NCBI GenBank assembly: GCA_963691835.1
Contig: OY829383.1
Span: forward strand, 3,410,001-3,474,000
From: G963691835 sp963691835
GTDB taxonomy: Bacteria; Pseudomonadota; Alphaproteobacteria; Thalassobaculales; Thalassobaculaceae
DNA: 64,000 nucleotides
Reading direction: 5' to 3'
Every line of letters begins with the position of its first letter. Within the stretch, counting starts at the first letter, position 1. The notes beneath the pieces were generated by a model. That model was not told the DNA's origin. It saw nothing but the letters and a program-made list of their open reading frames with translations, and did no database searches. Made by a program: the position numbers and the translations under genes. Below are positions 58,911 to 64,000 of this stretch, piece by piece.

Positions 58911-60712
58911 TCGTGCTCCTCCTGGTCTTGGTCGGGGTGGATGTGATCGAAGCGTCGAGTCGCCCCGTTGTATTTGAACCGGATCATCCGTCCGTTGACC
59001 CCCATCCTGGGCTGGTCACGGACTTTGGCCACGTAGACCTCGGTGCAGGGGGGGCCGTTGTAGTTTGGATTGGCGAGGTCGGGCCGATGCACGACGAGCC
59101 CGCCATCCGCCTTGGCGTTCCAGTTGTGGGACCCGGCCACGTCGTTGAGGGTGGGGACCGGACGGTTCCCGCTGGCATCCCGGCCCAGGAGCTTTGGGTG
59201 TGCCACCACGAACACGACGATCTCATGCCGGAACGCGAACTGCTTGAACTCCGAGAGCATGCGCCCGATGGCGTCGGTCTTGGCCTCGCGGGTGTCCCCC
59301 TGCAGGACCACCTCGTTGAATGGGTCGACGATGAGCGCCTTGGCGCCGGAGCGGAGGATGATCTTCTCGGCCTGGGCCATGATCCATGCCGGGGTCGACA
59401 CGTCCCCTTCCTGGGGGATGATCCAGGAATACCGCCGGTCGAGCCATCCCACGGCCCGCCGTAGCTGATCCTCGGTCATGCGGAGCGTCGGCCCGTCCCA
59501 GAACGGAGCGCCTTCGCGCATCTCGGCCAGCCGAGCGATGTGCCCCCTCGGGGTGTGCTCCGGTGAGAAGACCGCGATGTGCCAGGAGTACATATCCGCG
59601 AGGTAGAGGCTCATCTGGTCGAGGAAAGACGATTTGCCGTGGTTCGGGTAGCCCGTGATAAGGTGCAGACCGGGTTCGACCTTGTACGCGCTCCGAAACT
59701 CCGCCGCCCCGTTGACCTCGTAGGGCTTGGCGAGGCGCCCGTGGTACATCGCCAGGATCTCGTCGATGTGGTCGAGCGGCTGGGTGATTCCCTTGACCGG
59801 GTACGGTCGCGCCTCATCGATCACACGCCGGACACGCTCGGGGCCGTGCCGGATGAGGCAGTCGTTGGCGTCCTTGCCATCCTCCGGCCACCGGGCTCGA
59901 TAGCAGCGGTGTTTGCCGAACCGTGCAGCCAGTTCCTGGGCCAGGGCCTCCCCTGGGCCGTCCATGTCCGAGGCGATGATGATTCGCTCGAATTGCCCAA
60001 GCTCGGGATGTTCGGCCAGGGCCGCGAACCGCCGGTCGTGCTCATCGTGCTTTGCCTCGGCGGGTGCCCCATCCCGGAGCGACACCGCCTTGACCCCGGC
60101 CTCCGCGAGCGCCAGGACGTCCATCTCCCCCTCGGTGAACACCAGCGTCGGGTGGGAGTCCTCCAGGGCCTCGACTGCATCGTCCCAGCCGTAGAGGCAG
60201 GGCTTGCAGTTGGCGTCCTGCCGGAACTCCTTGTTCCCGAGCAGCCGGTACTTCTGGGCCACGACGTCGCCGTCCAGGAAGTACGGGAACGCAAGCGCCG
60301 GGAGGCCGTTGTACGTGGTCGAGTAGAGGCCCGCCGCGAGCGCGGTCTCCCTGGAGATCTTCCGCTCCTGCTCCAGCCACTTGGTCGCTGGCGGGGTTAG
60401 CTGTGGGGCCGAGGGTAGGGGCTTGGGCTGGTCCCAGTCCCGCCGGGGCGTCATGGGCGTTGGCGTGTGCCCCGCCTTGGCGAAGCTCCGCGAGCCATCC
60501 GATACGCCGCCCGTATGGCCGCAGTTGTGGCATTTCCAGACCGCCCCGTCCGCCTTCACCGACAGCGAGAGGCAGAGGTCCCGCTTGTTCTTTCGGTGGT
60601 GGGAGCATTGCGGGCAGGTGGTCTTGATGGACCGCCCGACGACGATCTGCCCGGCTCGGAAGGGGATGCCGTGCTCCTGCAGCCCCTTCTCGATCACATG
60701 GAGGTCGGTCAT
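58907..60712 (-). CDS. Primase-helicase (T7 gp4-like)
   Basis: 601 residues. N-terminal zinc finger CPQC...CHNC (C33, C36, C61, C64); TOPRIM primase domain with FTEGEMDVLAL (E194) and ASDMDGPGE (D249, D251); C-terminal SF4 helicase with Walker A GYPNHGKS (354-361), LIVDPFNEV and VFVVAHPKL. A single protein that primes and unwinds phage DNA. It is coupled by a 4-base overlap to the DUF1376 replication gene. Confidence 0.92.
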   Translation of the reverse strand: MTDLHVIEKGLQEHGIPFRAGQIVVGRSIKTTCPQCSHHRKNKRDLCLSLSVKADGAVWKCHNCGHTGGVSDGSRSFAKAGHTPTPMTPRRDWDQPKPLPSAPQLTPPATKWLEQERKISRETALAAGLYSTTYNGLPALAFPYFLDGDVVAQKYRLLGNKEFRQDANCKPCLYGWDDAVEALEDSHPTLVFTEGEMDVLALAEAGVKAVSLRDGAPAEAKHDEHDRRFAALAEHPELGQFERIIIASDMDGPGEALAQELAARFGKHRCYRARWPEDGKDANDCLIRHGPERVRRVIDEARPYPVKGITQPLDHIDEILAMYHGRLAKPYEVNGAAEFRSAYKVEPGLHLITGYPNHGKSSFLDQMSLYLADMYSWHIAVFSPEHTPRGHIARLAEMREGAPFWDGPTLRMTEDQLRRAVGWLDRRYSWIIPQEGDVSTPAWIMAQAEKIILRSGAKALIVDPFNEVVLQGDTREAKTDAIGRMLSEFKQFAFRHEIVVFVVAHPKLLGRDASGNRPVPTLNDVAGSHNWNAKADGGLVVHRPDLANPNYNGPPCTEVYVAKVRDQPRMGVNGRMIRFKYNGATRRFDHIHPDQDQEEHE

Positions 60713-61548
60713 AGCGCCGCGAACCCGCTGTGGATGCTGCTGGCTTTCTGGCTGGGGGCCGCCTCGTAATCATCCTCCCAGCCCCGATTACCGAGCCACC
60801 GAGTGGCCTGCTGGTGATAACCCCGCTGGGGATTGGGGCTGCGCTTGTAGCGTTTGACCCCAGCCAGGACCGCCGAGATGTCGATGGGGCCGAGCCGCTT
60901 CCAAACTTTGAAGGCGGCGAGCTTGGGGTCGGTGTTTGCCCTGGGGGCTTCGCGCCATGCCCGCCAGAAGGTCTCGAAGGCCTCGGGATATTCCTGCGCC
61001 TTTGGCTTGGGCGGAGGGGCCTCCGGGATCAAATCCAACACCGGGTCCCCAGCGCCGCCTGGGGACAGTGTGTCTGTTTTCTCTGTCTTGGTTATTTCTC
61101 TCGATCTATCAACATCTGAAACATCTTTATCTGTGATATGGATATGGATGCTAGGATTTTGCTCTGGCAAATCCGTAGCATTTGCTAGAGCGGTTTTCTT
61201 TGCATTCAATGCCTTAGCTTCGCCGCCGCGTTTCCCGAACTCTTTCCTTTTTGCAGTAAGCTGCCGCGCTTTTTCCTTCTCTTTCCGGAGTCGGCGTTGC
61301 GTAATCCGCCCCCCCTCCAGGGCCATGAAATAGCCCGCGATGTCGGGCCAGATCTTGTTCTTAAACTGCCTTGGCCCCACCCCTGCGATGCGGGCGAGCT
61401 TGTCCATGTCCATCGGCAGGTCGGTGCCTCGTTCACACCACATCCGGCAGAGTAGCCGGACATACGAGCCGAACGAGGCCGGGGGGATGTCGTTGGTGTC
61501 CATGATCAGGTCCCGCACATAAAGCGGGAGGATTGGCATCTCAGCCAT
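60709..61548 (-). CDS. DUF1376 replication protein
   Basis: 279 residues: PILPLYVRDLIMDTNDIPPA-SFGSYVRLLCRMWCE is the DUF1376 domain (helix-turn-helix-like) found in phage replication or loader proteins; a basic linker (LRKEKEKARQLTAKRKEFGK) and a C-terminal helical domain (YPEAFETFWRAWREAPRANT...) follow, as in DnaT/GntR-like loaders. Directly upstream of the primase-helicase. Confidence 0.85.
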   Translation of the reverse strand: MAEMPILPLYVRDLIMDTNDIPPASFGSYVRLLCRMWCERGTDLPMDMDKLARIAGVGPRQFKNKIWPDIAGYFMALEGGRITQRRLRKEKEKARQLTAKRKEFGKRGGEAKALNAKKTALANATDLPEQNPSIHIHITDKDVSDVDRSREITKTEKTDTLSPGGAGDPVLDLIPEAPPPKPKAQEYPEAFETFWRAWREAPRANTDPKLAAFKVWKRLGPIDISAVLAGVKRYKRSPNPQRGYHQQATRWLGNRGWEDDYEAAPSQKASSIHSGFAAL

Positions 61549-62108
61549 TCTGGAGTCCTCCAAGTAAAACTTGACGGAGCCCCTCTGTCATTGAGGTGAT
61601 CGCATCAAGCGGGTGGGTTGCGTCATAAATCGACAGGGTTGTCCCCGGTTCGCGGACGTACCGCTTCGCCGCCGCGTTTCCCGAACTCTTTCCTTTTTGC
61701 ATTAGGCTGCCACGCTTTTTCCTTCTCTTCCCGGAGTCGGCGCTGCGTGATCCGCCCCCCCTCCAGGGCCGTGAAAAAGCCCGCGATGTCGGGCCAGATC
61801 TTGTTCTTAAACTGCTTTGGCCCCACCCGCGCGATGCGGGCTAGCTTGCCTAGATCCATCGGCAGGTCGGCGTTTGGCTCGCACCACATCCGGCAGAGTA
61901 GCCGGACATACGAGCCGAACGAGGCCGGGGGGATGTCGTTGGTGTCCATGATCAGGTCCCGCACATAAAGCGGGAGGATTGGCATCTCAGCCATTCTGGA
62001 GTCCTCCAAGTAAAACTTGACGGAGCCCCTCTGTCATTGAGGTGATCGCATCAAGCGGATGGGTTGCGTCATAAATTGACAGGGTTGTCCCTGGTTCGCG
62101 GGTGTACC
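61217..62108. repeat. 446-bp tandem segmental duplication
   Basis: Copy 1 61217-61662 and copy 2 61663-62108 are about 95% alike and identical over long stretches (for example 61440-61618 against 61886-62064). Each spans the 5' half of a DUF1376 gene, its upstream region and the 3' end of the rusA gene. Confidence 0.85.
61623..61994 (-). pseudogene. Truncated second copy of DUF1376 gene
   Basis: 123 residues. The N-terminal 109 residues match the full-length DUF1376 protein with a dozen changes; at the junction the frame runs into duplicated rusA 3' sequence (residues VRPRTGDNPVDL) and stops. The C-terminal domain is missing. It may still make a DNA-binding fragment, so the term pseudogene is provisional. 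Confidence 0.75.
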
Positions 62109-62481
62109 TCTTGAAACACAGCATTAAACAAACGGCCTTATCGTCGCAATAGACGATTCCCTCCAGTGCGTCAGTTACTAATTTTACAAAATTATCTGTG
62201 TCTGGCTTTGTTATTACTGGCATTAATTCACTATTAAGTGACGCAAGTTTGACCTTGCTCCAGTTGGCCGACGCACGTATGTCGAAAATACAAGATAAAG
62301 CCAAGGGAGTGTGCGCGAGGGGGTCGCGTGCTCGGTATGAAAGGGCTGCATATTGACGGATGAGCTTTGCATGGGCGCGCTGTGGGGTCGGGGTGTAACT
62401 CCGCCCGCTTCGCCCGTCGCGGCCCGCCCGAGCCCATGCCACCGGGGGGCCTGGCACATAGATCCGGCAGACCGGCTCCAT
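61987..62481 (-). CDS. rusA: RusA-like Holliday junction resolvase
   Basis: 164 residues: VPGPPVAWARAG, then TKPDTDNFVKLVTDALEGIV-YCDDKAVCLM; D94, D96, D113 and D114 match the RusA metal-binding aspartates. It cleaves four-way DNA junctions during phage recombination. The part at 62100-62350 is clearly more AT-rich than its neighbours, suggesting recent acquisition. It overlaps the next gene by 8 bases. Confidence 0.85.
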   Translation of the reverse strand: MEPVCRIYVPGPPVAWARAGRDGRSGRSYTPTPQRAHAKLIRQYAALSYRARDPLAHTPLALSCIFDIRASANWSKVKLASLNSELMPVITKPDTDNFVKLVTDALEGIVYCDDKAVCLMLCFKRYTREPGTTLSIYDATHPLDAITSMTEGLRQVLLGGLQNG

Positions 62482-62484
62482 GGT

Positions 62485-62751
62485 CTAACCGAACAGCGGG
62501 AGTTGGAGGTTGCAGTCGTCGGCGTAGAGCCGCACGAGTTCGGCCTGCTCCGACAGATCCTCGAGGCCCTTCTGGCTGAGAGCGACCACCTTTCGGAGGG
62601 CCTTGGTGTCGTAACCGTCCGCCTTGGCCTCCGAATAGATCTCCTTGATATCCGCCGAGAGGGCAGCCTTTTCCTCGATCAGGCGGGTGATCCGGTCCAC
62701 ATACGAGCGGGTCTTGGACCCAGAGTGCGAGCTAGACAAGGCTGTCTCCAC
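62485..62751 (-). CDS. GapR-like DUF2312 protein
   Basis: 88 residues: SYVDRITRLIEEKAALSADI-KEIYSEAKADGYDTKALRKVVAL is the DUF2312/GapR signature. GapR in Caulobacter binds overtwisted AT-rich DNA and aids replication. The start is GTG at 62751 or a later codon. Leftmost gene of the divergent region with the repressor. Confidence 0.82.
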   Translation of the reverse strand: METALSSSHSGSKTRSYVDRITRLIEEKAALSADIKEIYSEAKADGYDTKALRKVVALSQKGLEDLSEQAELVRLYADDCNLQLPLFG

Positions 62752-62775
62752 GTTCGGGTGTGCCGGGGATTGACA

Positions 62776-62795
62776 CTGACGGTTTTTATCCTACA
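62776..62795 (+). promoter_or_regulatory. Dispersed tandem-decamer motif, site 8
   Basis: CTGACGGTTTTTATCCTACA, 14 of 20 positions identical to site 4 (45392). It lies 49 bases upstream of the repressor start, in the divergent promoter region between the GapR-like and repressor genes. Confidence 0.45.
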
Positions 62796-62844
62796 GCGCA
62801 AGCTGGGATTTTAGCGGACACTTAGTAGGCGAATGGAGGGCGTT

Positions 62845-63582
62845 ATGATGCTAAATTTGACACATCCTGAAGACGAAAAACGAGGCTTCCTAATGTCGAG
62901 CCCACCGAAGATCTCTCCTGAATCCCTTGACGAGCCTAGAAAAACGCTGCTCACTCTATCTAAGGAACGCGATCTGAGCCTGCGTTCGGCGAGCGAGAAA
63001 CTGGGCAAGAATCCATCGTATTTGCACCAGTTTGTGATGAAGGGATCGCCGCGCACGCTGCCCCGCGACATTCGACTCCAGTTGGCCACCATGTATGGCG
63101 TGCCCGAGCGGGTCCTGATGTCGGTGGAGCAGCGCCGCGACGTCGACAAATTCATGAGCCTCCAGGGTCGAGCCCAGAACCGGAGTCGCATCCCGGTTCT
63201 TGGCTATGCGCGAGGAGGATCAGACGTGACGACAGTGAATGATGGTGAGCCAAAGTGCTACTTGGAGCGCCCTCGCGATCTTGAAGGCGTTGATGAGGCT
63301 TACGCCATCGAGGTCTGGGGGGAGAGCTATGCGCCCCGAATCAAGCCCGGCGAGATGGTGTTCGTTAATCCAGGCGAGCCGTTTTCCAGCGGCCACGATG
63401 TTGTGGTGATCATGAATGACGGCTCGGCGGTGGTCGGCGAGTACGCCGGGCGCGAGGGCGACATCCTGCGGCTCCGGAAGCTGAACCCGGTGTCCGTTGA
63501 GGAGTACCCGGCCTACGATGTTCGGAGCATCCAGCGGATCGTGGGCGTTCAAATCATAGGAAACAAGTACCAAGAACCCTGA
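62845..63582 (+). CDS. CI/LexA-like phage repressor (S24 type)
   Basis: 245 residues. An N-terminal helix-turn-helix region (LSLRSASEKLGKNPSYLHQFVM) and a C-terminal S24-like domain: PVLGYARGGS (hinge/cleavage region), IEVWGESYAPRIKPGEMVFV with the candidate serine S161, then VVVIMNDGSAVVGEYAGREG. The usual catalytic lysine position near the last segment is not a lysine. GGAGGG lies 4 bases before ATG 62845 (7 before 62848). It is the likely prophage maintenance repressor. Confidence 0.85.
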   Translation: MMLNLTHPEDEKRGFLMSSPPKISPESLDEPRKTLLTLSKERDLSLRSASEKLGKNPSYLHQFVMKGSPRTLPRDIRLQLATMYGVPERVLMSVEQRRDVDKFMSLQGRAQNRSRIPVLGYARGGSDVTTVNDGEPKCYLERPRDLEGVDEAYAIEVWGESYAPRIKPGEMVFVNPGEPFSSGHDVVVIMNDGSAVVGEYAGREGDILRLRKLNPVSVEEYPAYDVRSIQRIVGVQIIGNKYQEP

Positions 63583-63605
63583 TAGACCCTCTCATTTGAG
63601 GAAGA

Positions 63606-63634
63606 AAATAGCGCACTTTTTGCGCTATTTTTTT
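63606..63634 (+). terminator. Terminator of the repressor gene
   Basis: AAATAGCGCA (63606-63615), loop CTTTT, TGCGCTATTT (63621-63630) followed by TTTT. Strong, and near symmetric. Confidence 0.88.
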
Positions 63635-63697
63635 GTTTCGATCTTGGAGCCAGACACCTTCTGTCGGGGGTATATCTGGCAGCTAAATGCCCAATTT

Positions 63698-63806
63698 CCG
63701 CCAGATTTAGCCCAATTCAATTGGGGTGGCGGGCTGTCCGCCAGTTTTTCACTTCGCCCGACGCGCGAACTGCCAACTTTGAGAAATCCCGCCAGTTTTT
63801 GGCGGG
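63698..63806 (+). promoter_or_regulatory. Possible early operator: CCGCCAGTTTT-type repeats and palindromes
   Basis: CCGCCAGATTT (63698), CCGCCAGTTTT (63738), a weaker ACTGCCAACTTT (63769) and CCGCCAGTTTT (63789) recur in one orientation. A 15-bp palindrome CCCAATTCAATTGGG is at 63711-63725 and a hairpin CCCGCCA/TGGCGGG at 63788-63806. The block lies just upstream of the next plus-strand gene. Could be repressor or replication sites. Confidence 0.5.
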
Positions 63807-63852
63807 TTCGCATAAAACTTGAGTGCCCCCAGTTCGGGTGGGTGACAGCCTT

Positions 63853-64000
63853 ATGCGATCACCTCAATGCGAGCAGTCAGCGGCGAGCTTCGGCGCCTAC
63901 ATGCGCCTGATTTGCCAGATGTGGTGTGAACGAGACACCGACCTGCCGATGGACATGGACAAGATCGCCCGCATCGCGCGGGTGGGGCCAAGGCAGTTTA
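63853..64000 (+). CDS. Third DUF1376 copy, right edge, N-terminus altered
   Basis: The plus-strand frame reads ASFGAYMRLICQMWCE...DLPMDMDKIARIARVGP, clearly a DUF1376 domain like the genes at 60709 and 61623, but the usual first 20 residues (PILPLYVRDL...) are replaced by MRSPQCEQSA. An upstream in-frame TGA lies just before GTG 63820. The gene continues beyond the window, so it may be an intact variant, a truncated copy or a recombination product. Confidence 0.65.
   Translation, partial: MRSPQCEQSAASFGAYMRLICQMWCERDTDLPMDMDKIARIARVGPRQF

Larger units (their letters stand above)
14974..64000. mobile_element. Integrated siphovirus-type prophage (right end outside window)
   Basis: Bounded on the left by attL in tRNA-Thr. 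It contains integrase, DNA-modification, lysis, tail (tape measure, tube, chaperones), head (capsid, protease, portal), terminase, primase-helicase, RusA and repressor genes in a coherent order. Tail proteins with a long tape measure and no sheath gene indicate a siphovirus. No gene is obviously broken apart from the duplicated DUF1376 copy, so it may be inducible. Confidence 0.95.

Noticed and set aside
63596..63910. Open frame starting just after the repressor
   Set aside because: It runs through the strong terminator at 63606-63634 and through the repeat block, and its composition is not protein-like.

Overview
The window is high-GC DNA from an alphaproteobacterium, probably a Rhodospirillales-type marine or soil bacterium; this is judged from gene content (MnmC, YcgN, a feruloyl-CoA synthase cluster) and codon use, not from any rRNA. 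The first 14.97 kb is host chromosome. The rest, 14,974 to the right edge, is a tailed siphovirus-type prophage inserted in the 3' end of a tRNA-Thr(TGT) gene. Its left attachment site is visible; its right end lies beyond the window.

Host part (1-14,973): a left-truncated TsaC/Sua5 gene (-), a ParA-type ATPase and a beta-propeller-like protein (+), an alpha/beta hydrolase (-), and a PhzS-type flavin monooxygenase (+). A long minus-strand run follows: SCP2-like protein, alpha/beta hydrolase, class II aldolase, YcgN, M19 dipeptidase and feruloyl-CoA synthase, which looks like an aromatic/hydroxycinnamate catabolic group. Then come bifunctional mnmC (+) and a 575-residue RTX repeat protein (+) with a terminator.

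Prophage part: a tyrosine integrase sits next to attL. An accessory plus-strand block (16.9-24.0 kb) carries a DUF932-like protein, four tandem pentapeptide-repeat genes in an ABAB arrangement, a C5 DNA methyltransferase and a string of small genes coupled by stop/start overlaps. The late genes run on the minus strand from 54.5 kb down to 24.2 kb: terminase small and large, portal, Mu F-like protein, a very large polyvalent protein (NUDIX + kinase-like + ADP-ribosyltransferase), XkdF-like protease, scaffold-like protein, decoration protein, capsid, connectors, tail terminator, tail tube, G/GT tail chaperones joined by a -1 frameshift at a T TTT TTC site, a 1,887-residue tape measure, tail-tip proteins and fibres, a nucleotide hydrolase, endolysin, holin and overlapping spanins. 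Small plus-strand islands interrupt the late genes (37.2, 45.0 and 54.6 kb). On the right, minus-strand early genes encode a ParB-methyltransferase fusion, primase-helicase, DUF1376 replication proteins (one tandemly duplicated and truncated), RusA and a GapR-like protein. A CI/S24-type repressor points right.

The most notable signal outside the genes is a 20-bp element made of two 10-bp direct repeats (like TTATCCTATATTTTCCGACA). I find it at eight places between attL and the repressor, mostly just upstream of transcription units. It resembles a dispersed operator system such as the stoperators of mycobacteriophage L5, but it was found by eye and needs a statistical test.
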